DNA of 64,000 nucleotides from CAZCTC01 sp964501335. GTDB lineage: Bacteria; Chloroflexota; Anaerolineae; B4-G1; SLSP01. The position numbers and the translations under genes are program-made. The notes below the pieces were generated by a model. It worked only from the letters and a program-made list of their open reading frames with translations, had not been told where the DNA came from and did no database searches. The DNA lies in assembly GCA_964501335.1 (NCBI GenBank), contig CAZCTC010000031.1, positions 19,703 through 83,702 of the forward strand, read 5' to 3'. The first letter of the stretch is position 1. Every line of letters begins with the position of its first letter. This document shows, piece by piece, positions 43,448-52,227 of the stretch.

Positions 43448-45796
43448 ATGAACTTCTCTATTATCCCTTCGGAATATACCATTCTGATCGTAGATGACAA
43501 TCCTACCAACCTGGGGGTCGTGACCGACCACCTGGCAGCTTACGGCTTTGATTTATTGACGGCGCTGGACGGCGAAGACGGTCTCGCCACTGCGGAGATG
43601 GCCCACCCCCATTTGATCCTTCTGGATATTATGATGCCCGGAATCGACGGCTTTGAGGTTTGCCGACGGTTGAAGGCCCGCGATGATACCCGCGATATCC
43701 CCATTATTTTTATGAGCGCCCTGGCCGGTGTCGAGGACAAGGTCCGCGGCTTTGAGGCGGGGGCGGTGGATTATGTCACCAAACCGATCCAGCAGGAAGA
43801 ATTGCTGGCCCGCGTGACGACCCATCTGCGCCTTCAGAGTTTGACCCGCGATTTGCAGGGTTCCCTCAGTGAGACCGGTGAGCTGCTGGCGGCCGCCCAG
43901 GCCATTATGGGCGCTACCGATCTCAAAGAAATCTGTCAGCATTTGCTCCATCATTTTACCCGTCTGGTCCATGCCGATCGGACTTCCCTTTTCCTGGTGA
44001 ACCATGAAGAGCGCCGGGTGGAGCTCAAGATGGGCGCCGGCGGCGTGAGCGAGATCGACCTGGACATTCCTTATGCGGAACTGGAACAGGGGATCAGCGG
44101 TCTGGTTTTCCGGGCGGCGGCGTCCGGAGGGATTAAGTTACAGACCCGCGATGGGGAATGGTTGCTGGCGCCGGGCCAGCCGGTCCTTTCGTTAAGCCCG
44201 GATGATGGGATCGAGCCGGCAGAGACGCGCGACCGTCGGCAACGGGCGGGGGTTGGGGCGTTGATTGTGGTGCCGCTGGTGGCACGCGGGCGGGTGATCG
44301 GTTCGGTGACGACGATGAACCGGGCGGATCAACGGAAGTTTAATCAACATGATGTCGATTTGCTGGCAACGCTGGTGACGCAGGCTGCCGTGGCTATCGA
44401 TAATGTGCGGCTTTTTGCGCAGAGCCAACGCGACAAAGAGGCGTTGGATGCTTCTTACCGGCGCGAACAGGGACGGCGCCAGCTTTCCGACACGTTGCGT
44501 GAGGTTTCCAAGATTGTCACCAGTACGCTTGATGAGGAACAGGTCCTCGATTTGATTTTGACCCAACTGGACCATGTGATCACCTATCACCGGGCCACGG
44601 TGACTTTGCTGGAGAATGACGAGCTGCATGTCGTGGCCGGGCGCGATAAGACCGGACGCCCGATCACCCATCGTTCTATCCCGGTCGATCAATATCCCCT
44701 GAATGCCGAAGTGATCCATAACGGCCAGCCCATGTTGATCCCTGTGACGCAGGTCGATGAACGCTGGCAGGCGACCGACGGTTTTGCTCAACAGGGATCG
44801 TTTATCAATGCGCCGTTGCTGGCGCAGGATCACCCGATAGGGTTGCTGGGTGTATTGCGCTGTGATGATACCGCTTATACAGAAGAGGATGCCGAGATTG
44901 TTTTTGCCTTTGCCTCGCAGGTAGCGATAGCCCTGGATAATGCCCGGCTGTACGATGAAGTCCAGGATTTCAGCGAACAATTGGAACAGCTGGTCTGGAA
45001 GCGGACCGATGAGTTGAAGCAGGCTTACCATAAGCTGGAGCGGTTGGACCGCTCTAAATCCGATTTTATCGCCGTGATTGCGCATGAGTTGCGGACTCCG
45101 TTGACGGTGCTTTCGGGGTATACCCAGGTTTTAGGAGCCTTACCTGCGGTCAAACAGGATCCCGATGTGCAAAATGCCCTGGAAGGGATTATGACCGGGC
45201 AAAATCGGATGCAGGAGATCGTCAACAGCATTCTGGATGTAACACGGGTCGATATTCAGACGCTGAAGCTGTATAAGAAACGCACTTTTATCGAGATGAT
45301 TTTGCGAGCGGTGGGGAGAGAATTCCAACCGGCGCTGCAAGAGCGCAATTTGACGATGAATTTTGAAGGGGTAGAAGGCTTGCCGGCGATCATGGTCGAT
45401 CCGGATCTGGTCCATAAGGTTTTCTATCATCTGGTGGTCAATGCGATCAAATACACTGCCGACGGCGGCTCGATTCTGGTGAAGGGCCGGCGATTGGACC
45501 TGAACGGCAACGGGGGACCGCAGATTGAGATCTGTGTGGTCGATACCGGGATCGGGATCGATCCGGCGCACCATGAGTTGATTTTCGAGAAGTTTTATCA
45601 GACCGGCGAGGTGTCGGTCCATTCTTCGGGGCGCACCAAGTTCAAGGGCGGGGGCCCCGGTGTGGGGCTGGCGATTGCGAAGGGGATTGTGGAAGCGCAC
45701 CGCGGGCGGATCTGGGTGGAGAGTGCGGGCCATGATGAGGTGGCCTGTCCGGGCAGCGCGTTCCATGTGGTCCTGCCGGCATTGGATGAAAAGTAG
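43448..45796 (+). CDS. Response regulator-GAF-GAF-histidine kinase
   Basis: 782 residues, soluble. Receiver domain (about 10-125; phosphoacceptor Asp in LILLDIMMPGIDG, Lys in VTKPI), GAF 1 (about 150-330), GAF 2 (about 350-500), coiled coil, HisKA (His in IAVIAHELRTPLTV) and HATPase_c (NAIKYTADGG, VVDTGIGI, GPGVGLAIA). It is the longer paralogue of the kinase at 21930; the two share the receiver-first order, the phrase HSSGRTKFKGGGPG and the same end. It probably relays phosphate from an upstream kinase or acts as a c-di-GMP/ligand-tuned kinase; the output partner is not visible. Start ATG 43448 behind GGGGGG. The stop TAG merges into a repeat module. Confidence 0.9.
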   Translation: MNFSIIPSEYTILIVDDNPTNLGVVTDHLAAYGFDLLTALDGEDGLATAEMAHPHLILLDIMMPGIDGFEVCRRLKARDDTRDIPIIFMSALAGVEDKVRGFEAGAVDYVTKPIQQEELLARVTTHLRLQSLTRDLQGSLSETGELLAAAQAIMGATDLKEICQHLLHHFTRLVHADRTSLFLVNHEERRVELKMGAGGVSEIDLDIPYAELEQGISGLVFRAAASGGIKLQTRDGEWLLAPGQPVLSLSPDDGIEPAETRDRRQRAGVGALIVVPLVARGRVIGSVTTMNRADQRKFNQHDVDLLATLVTQAAVAIDNVRLFAQSQRDKEALDASYRREQGRRQLSDTLREVSKIVTSTLDEEQVLDLILTQLDHVITYHRATVTLLENDELHVVAGRDKTGRPITHRSIPVDQYPLNAEVIHNGQPMLIPVTQVDERWQATDGFAQQGSFINAPLLAQDHPIGLLGVLRCDDTAYTEEDAEIVFAFASQVAIALDNARLYDEVQDFSEQLEQLVWKRTDELKQAYHKLERLDRSKSDFIAVIAHELRTPLTVLSGYTQVLGALPAVKQDPDVQNALEGIMTGQNRMQEIVNSILDVTRVDIQTLKLYKKRTFIEMILRAVGREFQPALQERNLTMNFEGVEGLPAIMVDPDLVHKVFYHLVVNAIKYTADGGSILVKGRRLDLNGNGGPQIEICVVDTGIGIDPAHHELIFEKFYQTGEVSVHSSGRTKFKGGGPGVGLAIAKGIVEAHRGRIWVESAGHDEVACPGSAFHVVLPALDEK

Positions 45797-45900
45797 ACGA
45801 TCTGTGCGGTAGGCCTGGAAAGGCAGAAGAAAAAATGGGATTTTTGCGCGCATTCTTATGCGCGCAAAAATACAAACAAAAAACTCATATTTTCAGGGGA
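45794..45900 (+). repeat. Composite palindromic element, TTGCGCGC stem type
   Basis: Begins with TAGACGATCTGTGCGGTAGG, in which TAG is the kinase stop codon. Hairpin 45840-45871 has 14-bp arms and loop TCTT, the only loop change in this orientation. Only AAACAAAAAACTCA of the right flank is left; it is cut off by TATTTTCAGGGGAGGAAGG, which supplies the ribosome site of the FIST gene. Confidence 0.82.
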
Positions 45901-45908
45901 GGAAGGCG

Positions 45909-47114
45909 ATGCGAATTGCGACATCCTGGTCGGTAGCTCCGGAGGGGAGCGAAGCGGTCAAGGCAGCGTATCAGGCGCTGACGGAGCAGTTGGGCGGTGA
46001 GCCTCAGATTGTCTTTCTGCACAGTACGATTGGGTATGACGGTGAGGTGCTGATGCGTCAGTTCCATGAACTGGCCCCTGGAGTTTATTTGCATGGCGGT
46101 ACTTCGTGTCTGGGGTTGATGACCGATGCCGGGCATCATAATAAAGACGGTTTTGGGCTGGGGATGTTGGGAATTTTGGACCCGGAGGGGAGCTACGGCG
46201 TAGGGGTCGCTGTTTTAGGCGATGATGCGGAAGCGGCGGCGGCGACGGCGGTGCGGAAGGCGTTGGATCAGGCCGGGCGTCCGGGCGAGGTGCCGGCGAT
46301 GGTCTGGATGGAAGCGGCGCCGGGCCAGGAAGAGGCTTTGATCCGGGGCGTGGCGACCGTTTTAGGTCCGACGGTGCCGGTGGCCGGCGGCAGCTCGGCC
46401 GACAACACGGTCTCCGGTGGCTGGAGCCAGTTTGCCAATGGTGAGGTTTACAAGAACGCGGTGGTGTTGGCCGTAATGTTCCCCTCAACTCAGTCGATGT
46501 TTGCTTTTCACAGCGGTTACGAGCCGACGATTTCCAAGGGGAAGGTCACGAAGGCTGATGGGCGCACCCTTTATACGATCGACGGGCGTCCGGCTGCCGA
46601 AGTTTACAATGAGTGGACCAGGGGAGCGGTGAAGGATCAACTGGCGGGGGGCGGCAATGTTTTGGGCCTGACCACGCTGTTTCCGTTGGGGCGGGAAGTC
46701 GGGATGGTGGGCGGGATGCCCTATTATCAGCTTTCGCATCCTGAGACGGTGACGGCCGAGGGGGCCCTGACGCTCTTCACCACGGTGGATGTGGGCGAGG
46801 AGCTGGTGTTGATGCATGGAACGCGCGAAAGTCTGGTGAGCCGGGCCGGGCGTGTGGCCGAAGCGGCGCTGGAAACCTATTCGGCCAAACCGGATCAGAT
46901 CGCCGGAGCGCTGGTAATCTACTGTGCCGGCTGTATGTTGACGGTTCAGGATCGCGTGCCGGATGTGGTGGAGAGTTTGCGCACCTCGCTGGGCGGAAAG
47001 CCTTTCCTGGGAGGTTTTACCTTTGGGGAACAGGGGTGCTTTATGGGCGGTGAAAATCGTCACGGCAATTTGATGATTTCAGTGTTGGTGTTGGGAGCCG
47101 ACAATCTCGAATAG
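45909..47114 (+). CDS. FIST-domain sensor protein
   Basis: 401 residues, no membrane segment. It has the FIST N-terminal domain (about 25-220: PQIVFLHSTIGYDGEVL, GVYLHGGTSCLGLMT, VPVAGGSSADN) and the FIST C-terminal domain (about 235-390), ending in a Cys-containing CAGCMLTVQDRVPD and GGFTFGEQGCFM. FIST proteins are thought to bind small ligands, possibly amino acids, and pass the signal to attached or separate kinases. Here it stands 24 bases before a hybrid kinase in the same direction, so the two very likely form one sensory unit with the FIST protein as separate input. Start ATG 45909 has GGGGAGGAAGG; the frame upstream translates repeat DNA. Confidence 0.9.
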   Translation: MRIATSWSVAPEGSEAVKAAYQALTEQLGGEPQIVFLHSTIGYDGEVLMRQFHELAPGVYLHGGTSCLGLMTDAGHHNKDGFGLGMLGILDPEGSYGVGVAVLGDDAEAAAATAVRKALDQAGRPGEVPAMVWMEAAPGQEEALIRGVATVLGPTVPVAGGSSADNTVSGGWSQFANGEVYKNAVVLAVMFPSTQSMFAFHSGYEPTISKGKVTKADGRTLYTIDGRPAAEVYNEWTRGAVKDQLAGGGNVLGLTTLFPLGREVGMVGGMPYYQLSHPETVTAEGALTLFTTVDVGEELVLMHGTRESLVSRAGRVAEAALETYSAKPDQIAGALVIYCAGCMLTVQDRVPDVVESLRTSLGGKPFLGGFTFGEQGCFMGGENRHGNLMISVLVLGADNLE

Positions 47115-47138
47115 AAAGTGAACTGATAGAGCATCACC

Positions 47139-49463
47139 ATGGCAGAAGTAAGTCAAACCGAGCTGTTGCGAGAATCCCTTCTGGACCTGGATCGTGCCCG
47201 GGAGCAGGAACGTCAACTGCGCCTGGAATCCGAGGGACTGTTGGAAGGCCTGAGGGTTCTAACGCTCACTCAGGATATCCCGACCATGTTTTCGGGGTTG
47301 CTGGCGGTGTTCCAGAAAATCCTGGTCTTTGAAGAGGCTTTTGTGCTGACGGGGCGGCGCAATGGGACGATGTGGCCCGTGGCGGCGACCTCGTCCGAAT
47401 TTACCCATCGGGTTTGGGTGCCCAAGGCGCTTTTTCAACGGGTGCTGAGCGGTAAACCGGCGGCGATTTTCGATGTGTCGCAGATTGAAGAATGGCAGGC
47501 CCATCCCGATTATCTGGAGAAGGTACGGTCGGCGCTGCATATCCCGCTGCGAGGGGAACCGCGTTCGGCCATTCTTGTCTGTACCCATTCGGAGCGGGGG
47601 TATTTCGGGCAGAAGCAGCTCAATCTGGCGCGACGTTTTTCTCTGCTGGCTTCACAGGCGATGCTCAATCTCGATTTGCAACAGACCATCAATGAGCGGG
47701 ATCGTTTCTTTACCCTCTCGCTGGATATGATGGGCATCGTGGGGTTTGACGGTTTCTTTCGACAGTTTAATCCGGCCTGGGAGACCCTGTGGCCGCGGGA
47801 CGATCTTCTGGCCCGTCCGTTGGTGGATTTTGTCCATCCGGAGGATCGGGAGAAGACCCAGGCCGGGTTACAACGGCTGGTTACCGGGGCGGCGGAGAAG
47901 ATCTCTTTTGAGAACCGGTATATTTCTCAGGATGGATCTTATCGCTGGCTTTTGTGGAGCGCGGCGGCTTATAACGATGAGCGGTTGATCTATGTGGTGG
48001 CGCGCGACATTACGGAGCGCAAGCTGGCGGAGGCTGAGACTCAGCTGGCCCGGATAACGGCGGAAAAGGCCAATCGTGCCAAGAGCGAATTCCTTTCCAA
48101 TATGAGCCATGAGTTGCGGACCCCGTTGAACGGCATTCTGGGCTATGCCCAGATTCTCAAGCGGAGCGGGGAGCTTTCGCCGTTGATGCGCGATGGGCTG
48201 AATATCATTCAACAGAGCGGGGAACATCTGTTGACCTTGATCACCGATATTTTGGATCTCTCCAAAATTGAAGCCGGCAAGCTGGAACTGGCACCCATCG
48301 ACTTTAACTTTGCCAATTTTTTGGGCGGTGTGGCGGGGATCATGCGGATTCGAGCGCAGCAGAAGGGAATTGCGTTCGACATTCAGGAACTGGGTGTTTT
48401 TCCGGTGGCGGTTCGCGGTGATGAGAAGCGTCTCCGCCAGGTGCTGATCAATATGTTGAACAATGCCGTCAAGTTTACCGATCATGGCAGTGTGACGCTG
48501 CGGGTGAGTCGGTTGGAGAGTCCGGCCGGGGGGCTACGGGTGCGTTTTGAAGTGGTGGACACCGGGATTGGCATTGCGCCGGATCAGATTTCGCGTATTT
48601 TCAAGCCATTTGAGCAGGTCAGCGATGCCCGGCGTAAGGCCGAAGGGACGGGGCTGGGCCTTTCCATCACTCAGCGGTTGGTGGAGTTGATGGGCGGTGA
48701 GCTTAAAGTCCAGAGTGAAGTGGGCCGGGGCAGCATTTTCTGGTTCGATGCGAATCTGGCCGAGGCGTCCGGGAGTGTGGAAAGCGGTGATAATATCGAG
48801 GCCGGCGGCATTCTGGTGATCGGTTATACCGGTCCCCGGTTGAAGGTGCTGGTGGCCGATGATAAAGATCACAACCGGGCGGTGCTGCGCAATATTCTGG
48901 TTCCGCTGGGCTTTGAGGTGGTTGAGGCCGAGGATGGGGTAAGCTGTTTGCAGAAAGTGCATGAGTATCGGCCGGATTTGTTGATTGTGGATATGGTGAT
49001 GCCGGGGATGACCGGTATCGAAGTGGTACAGGAGATCCGCAAGGATTCAACTCTGGAGAAGACGGTGGTTTTCTGTGCTTCGGCCAGTGTGTTGGACGAA
49101 GAGATCGTCAAGATCAATCTGGCAGGGACCAACGCCTTTATTCACAAACCGATCCATATTCAGCGGTTGATCGATCTCTTGGCCCGGCATTTGAATGTGA
49201 AATGGGTGTATGAGACGCCGGCACAGCCTCAAGAGACCTCAGCGGCTCCGGTCGATGCGATGGTGATTCCGTCGTCGGCGGAATTGACGGCGCTGTATGA
49301 GCTGGCGCAGGTGGGCAATATGGTTAAACTGCGGCAGATGGCGACGGAGATGGGCGGGCGCAACTCTCAGTACAAGCTTTTTATCGATAAGGTGATCGAT
49401 CTGGCGAGGACTTTCCAGAAGCGTCAGATTGTGGAGCTGCTGGAACGTTATTTGTCGAAGTAG
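47139..49463 (+). CDS. Hybrid histidine kinase (GAF-like, PAS, HK, REC)
   Basis: 774 residues. A coiled-coil start (about 1-35), a GAF-like domain (about 40-190), PAS with PAC (about 195-305, ending VARDITERKLAEAE), HisKA (His in LSNMSHELRTPLNGILGY), HATPase_c (about 430-555; NNAVKFTDHG, VVDTGIGI, EGTGLGLSI), a receiver domain (about 565-685; Asp in DLLIVDMVMPGMTG, Lys in IHKPI) and a helical tail of about 85 residues with no clear Hpt His motif. It is likely controlled by the FIST protein encoded just upstream. An ATG start at 47139 has only a weak site (GATAGAGCATC), consistent with coupling. The stop TAG runs into a CAGACAG repeat remnant and a terminator. Confidence 0.92.
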   Translation: MAEVSQTELLRESLLDLDRAREQERQLRLESEGLLEGLRVLTLTQDIPTMFSGLLAVFQKILVFEEAFVLTGRRNGTMWPVAATSSEFTHRVWVPKALFQRVLSGKPAAIFDVSQIEEWQAHPDYLEKVRSALHIPLRGEPRSAILVCTHSERGYFGQKQLNLARRFSLLASQAMLNLDLQQTINERDRFFTLSLDMMGIVGFDGFFRQFNPAWETLWPRDDLLARPLVDFVHPEDREKTQAGLQRLVTGAAEKISFENRYISQDGSYRWLLWSAAAYNDERLIYVVARDITERKLAEAETQLARITAEKANRAKSEFLSNMSHELRTPLNGILGYAQILKRSGELSPLMRDGLNIIQQSGEHLLTLITDILDLSKIEAGKLELAPIDFNFANFLGGVAGIMRIRAQQKGIAFDIQELGVFPVAVRGDEKRLRQVLINMLNNAVKFTDHGSVTLRVSRLESPAGGLRVRFEVVDTGIGIAPDQISRIFKPFEQVSDARRKAEGTGLGLSITQRLVELMGGELKVQSEVGRGSIFWFDANLAEASGSVESGDNIEAGGILVIGYTGPRLKVLVADDKDHNRAVLRNILVPLGFEVVEAEDGVSCLQKVHEYRPDLLIVDMVMPGMTGIEVVQEIRKDSTLEKTVVFCASASVLDEEIVKINLAGTNAFIHKPIHIQRLIDLLARHLNVKWVYETPAQPQETSAAPVDAMVIPSSAELTALYELAQVGNMVKLRQMATEMGGRNSQYKLFIDKVIDLARTFQKRQIVELLERYLSK

Positions 49464-49480
49464 CAGACAGTTTTCAATAC

Positions 49481-49514
49481 ATAGAGCGCTGCCCCGAAAG
49501 GGGCAGCGCTCTAT
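49481..49514 (+). terminator. Terminator hairpin after the hybrid kinase
   Basis: 15-bp arms ATAGAGCGCTGCCCC and complement with a GAAA tetraloop, followed by TGTTATGGGTATTT. It sits 18 bases after the stop. The GAAA loop sets it apart from the TCTG/CAGA family. Confidence 0.75.
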
Positions 49515-49540
49515 TGTTATGGGTATTTACTGTGTTCTGC

Positions 49541-49670
49541 ACAGGTGTTTTTTGTAAGAGGCGAGGCGGGATGGGGGGCAGAGAGTTTTCTTGTTTAGGT
49601 TTTCGGCGGCTTTAGAAAGCCGCCGAAAACAAGGGCTTTTCTTTTGTTTTCCGGGGTTGCGGCAGGGTTG
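49541..49670 (+). repeat. Composite palindromic element at the convergent junction
   Basis: CTGCACAGGTG, GCGAGGCGGGATGGGGGGCAG, AGAGTTTTC, then hairpin 49599-49630 (15-bp arms, short loop AG, or TAGA if one pair is opened), GGGCTTTTCTTTTG and TTCCGGGGTTGCGGC. It lies between the kinase and the minus-strand small gene. Confidence 0.8.
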
Positions 49671-49674
49671 GGTT

Positions 49675-49956
49675 TTATTCTTTCTGGGTTCGGCCCAGGC
49701 TCTCGCAGAGGCTGCGGTAGGCTTCGTCCCAATCCTGTTGGGCGCTGTTTTCGGGGCGGCCATGGCCTTGCCAGATGAAGTAGGCGGTCTGGCGGATCAA
49801 TTCTTCGGAGGGGATGTTGGAGTAGAAATATTCGCAATGGTTGGTTTCTGTGTTATAGGGGATGTTGCCGAATGCGTCGCGCCCGGGGTTGGGTTGGGTA
49901 TAGCGGTAGCAATCTTCTTTGAAAGGACAGTGGCCACCATAGCAATGCAATATCAT
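49675..49956 (-). CDS. Small Cys-containing protein with DUF2934-like helix
   Basis: 93 residues. The C-terminal half, IRQTAYFIWQGHGRPENSAQQDWDEAYR, fits the DUF2934 pattern (I-xx-AY-x-hW-xx-G-x-P-x...W-xx-A). The N-terminus has Cys5, Cys10 and Cys16 in CYGGHCPFKEDC, and Cys41 follows, which could bind a metal. This combination is not one I know. Start ATG 49956 has CAGGAG upstream. It lies downstream of cheR on the same strand, separated by 322 bases of repeat DNA, so it is probably not part of the chemotaxis operon. Confidence 0.7.
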   Translation of the reverse strand: MILHCYGGHCPFKEDCYRYTQPNPGRDAFGNIPYNTETNHCEYFYSNIPSEELIRQTAYFIWQGHGRPENSAQQDWDEAYRSLCESLGRTQKE

Positions 49957-50016
49957 TGTGTTTCTCCTGAAGGTACATTTTTTACGGGTACAGTTGCATT
50001 ATAGCCGCCATGGTGG

Positions 50017-50262
50017 CGTCCCGCAAATGGTTCTTTTTGGGTAAGGGGCGCCGCGCGGTGCGAAGCAGGGGGAGAGAGTTTTTTTTGTTTATATTTTCGG
50101 CGGCTTCAGAAAGCCGCCGAAAATATGGTTTTTCTTTTGTTTTTCGGGGTTGTGGTATGACCGAAATTTTTTGTCGGTATGGTTGATCCTTTTTGTGTCC
50201 CGCAAATGGTTCTTTTTGGGTAAGGGGCGACGCGCGGTGCGAAGCAGGGGGAGAGAGTTTTT
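50017..50262 (+). repeat. One full and one hairpin-less copy of the composite element
   Basis: The gap 49957-50278. First copy: GTCCCGCAAATGGTTC, GGGGCGCCGCGCGGTGCG, GGGGGAGAGAGTT, hairpin 50091-50126 (16-bp arms, loop CAGA). The second copy repeats the same left flank almost exactly at 50196-50262 (one base changed in GGGGCGACGCGCGGTGCG) but stops at the point where the hairpin should begin. Confidence 0.88.
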
Positions 50263-50278
50263 AGGGGCTTTCTTTTAT

Positions 50279-51082
50279 TCAGGTTTTTTTTCGGTAGAAG
50301 GAGATGCCGGTGATTTCAAAGCCCAGTTCGATGGCTTTGGGGATGTTTTCGGTGCTGCCGAGGAAGAGGATTCCTCCGGGGCGCAGTGCTTCGTAGAATC
50401 TTTGATAGAGCACGGTTTTGGCTTCGTTGGTGAAATAGATCACTACATTTCGGCAGACGATCAGGTCATAGCCGGCGGCGGGGCTGTCGGGCGGCCTGAA
50501 GGGGTCGCCGAGCAGGTTGTGTTCAAAGAAGCGGATTTTGCGGCGGAGCGGTTCGGTGATCCAGTAGCCGTCGGGGCGATTGTGAAAGTAGCGGGTTTGC
50601 CATTCCGGTTGCATGTGAGAGAGTTCATCGGCGGTGTAGGGGCCGCCGGCTTCAGCCCATCCCAGGGCGCCCTGGTCGATATCCGTAGCGGTTATCCGAT
50701 GGGAGCGGTAGAAGTTGGTGGCTTCCGAGAGCATGATGGCCAGCGAATAGGGTTCATATCCACGTGAACATCCCGCGCTCCAGACCTGTAAGGTGGGATG
50801 GCCGTGCAGCAGTTCGGGCAGGATGTTCTGGCGGAGATAGTGATATTTTTCTATGTCGCGGAAAAATGAGGAGACGTTGATGGTCAGGTAATTCCGCAGC
50901 CGGGAGATCTGGTCGGGGTTGTTTTGGATGGCACGGAAGAAGAGCGGCCAGGAGGTGTGTCCTGACTGGGTCAGGTAAGCCTGGAGGCGACGTTGCATTT
51001 GCTGGCATTTGTATCCTTCGAGATCGATGCCGGTCAGCTGCAGAATTTTGCGTTTGATGTAGAAATATTCTTGCGATTCCAT
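50279..51082 (-). CDS. cheR: Chemotaxis methyltransferase CheR
   Basis: 267 residues, the usual length. It transfers methyl groups from SAM to glutamates of chemoreceptors. N-terminal helical domain (about 1-75) with TINVSSFFRD, then the SAM-binding domain: VWSAGCSRGYEPYSLAIML, where most CheR proteins have S-T/S-GEEPYS, so the first Glu is Tyr here; ATDIDQGAL; and VCRNVVIYFTNEAK (the CRNVLIYF motif). It ends GSTENIP...FYRKKT. Last gene of the che cluster, 90 bases after cheB, with an inverted repeat between. Start ATG 51082; ribosome site weak. Assignment is very secure. Confidence 0.95.
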   Translation of the reverse strand: MESQEYFYIKRKILQLTGIDLEGYKCQQMQRRLQAYLTQSGHTSWPLFFRAIQNNPDQISRLRNYLTINVSSFFRDIEKYHYLRQNILPELLHGHPTLQVWSAGCSRGYEPYSLAIMLSEATNFYRSHRITATDIDQGALGWAEAGGPYTADELSHMQPEWQTRYFHNRPDGYWITEPLRRKIRFFEHNLLGDPFRPPDSPAAGYDLIVCRNVVIYFTNEAKTVLYQRFYEALRPGGILFLGSTENIPKAIELGFEITGISFYRKKT

Positions 51083-51093
51083 TAGTTCAATCA

Positions 51094-51176
51094 GTAGACA
51101 GTAGACAGCGAAATCCTGTTTCAGGTATTTCTGGAAGAAAGTTTTTCCTGTCTACTGTCTACTTGATGCTGTCTAC
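51094..51176 (+). repeat. Inverted GTAGACAG repeat between cheB and cheR
   Basis: GTAGACAGTAGACAG (51094-51108) faces CTGTCTACTGTCTACTTG...GTCTAC (51148-51176), so the transcript can form a hairpin of about 15 bp with a 39-base loop. On the minus strand the first TAG of the right module is the stop codon of cheB. Confidence 0.85.
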
Positions 51177-52216
51177 TTATTATTCGATTTAATCATTTCG
51201 ACCAGGGTGGGGGCGATTTTGGACAGGGGCAGGATTTGATCGGCCAGACCAGCTTCGATGACGGAGCGCGGCATCCCGTAAACCACGCAGGTGGATTCGT
51301 GTTCGGCGATGATGCGGCCGCCTAGCGCTTTGATGGAGGCGGCGCCCTCCCGGCCGTCGGAGCCCATTCCGGTGAGGATGATGCCGATGGCATGTTTTTC
51401 ATGGCTGCGGGCGGCGGCTTCCATCGTCACGTCGACGGCGGGGCGGACGTAGTTGCGGCGAGGACCCTGGCTGAGATGGACCCGGCAGTCGCCGGTGAGT
51501 TGCAGGTGGTAGTCCCCGGGGGCCAGCAGGACCAGACCGCGTTCCAGGATGCGTCCCTGGGTGGCCTCTTCGACATGCAGGGCGGCGTTGCCGTTGATCC
51601 GTTGGGCCAGCGATTGTGTAAAGCCGGCCGGCATGTGCTGAACGACGAGGATAGCTCCTGGAAAGTCGCCGGGCAGGTCGGTCAGCAGCTGGTGAATGGC
51701 GCGCGGTCCGCCGGTGGAGGCCCCGATGACGATGAGCGGATCGGTGCGGCGGAGTTCGATGGGGCCGGGTTTGGTGAAGACGGGAGTTTCTTTGAGAGGG
51801 CCGATCGTGTTGTTGACGAGGACGGCGCCGGCGGCGGTTTTGATTTTGGCGCAGAGTTCGACCATGGCGGTCTGGAAGTCATCCCCCAGGACGGGCTTGG
51901 GCATGAAATCTACGGCGCCGGCCATCAGGGCCTGAATGGTGATACGGGCCCCTTGTTGGGTCAGGGCGCTGAGCATGATGACGGGGGTAGGGCATTCTAC
52001 CATGATTCGTTTGAGGGCGGCCAGCCCGTTTAATTTGGGCATTTCTACATCCAGGACGACAACATTGGGATGTAGCTCGGCAATTTTTTCCAGGGCTTCG
52101 AGGCCGTCACGGGCCTGTCCAACGACGACGATGTCGGGGTCGATGAGTTGGATTTGCTGGGTAACTTTATGGCGTAAAAAGGCAGAGTCGTCTACTAAAA
52201 GAACCTGGATTGGCAT
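51173..52216 (-). CDS. cheB: Chemotaxis methylesterase/deamidase CheB
   Basis: 347 residues. Receiver domain with Asp56 (VVVLDVEMP), linker, and methylesterase domain with the catalytic triad Ser167 (IGASTGGP), His194 (VVQHMPAGF) and Asp287 (GMGSDGREG), nearly the same spacing as in E. coli. It removes methyl groups from receptors and is activated by phosphorylation from CheA. Start ATG 52216 has GGGAG upstream; the 54 codons further up to 52378 overlap cheY in another frame and are not used. Only 11 bases behind cheY. The stop codon is provided by a dispersed repeat. Very secure. Confidence 0.96.
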   Translation of the reverse strand: MPIQVLLVDDSAFLRHKVTQQIQLIDPDIVVVGQARDGLEALEKIAELHPNVVVLDVEMPKLNGLAALKRIMVECPTPVIMLSALTQQGARITIQALMAGAVDFMPKPVLGDDFQTAMVELCAKIKTAAGAVLVNNTIGPLKETPVFTKPGPIELRRTDPLIVIGASTGGPRAIHQLLTDLPGDFPGAILVVQHMPAGFTQSLAQRINGNAALHVEEATQGRILERGLVLLAPGDYHLQLTGDCRVHLSQGPRRNYVRPAVDVTMEAAARSHEKHAIGIILTGMGSDGREGAASIKALGGRIIAEHESTCVVYGMPRSVIEAGLADQILPLSKIAPTLVEMIKSNNK

Positions 52217-52227
52217 ATTCACTCCCG

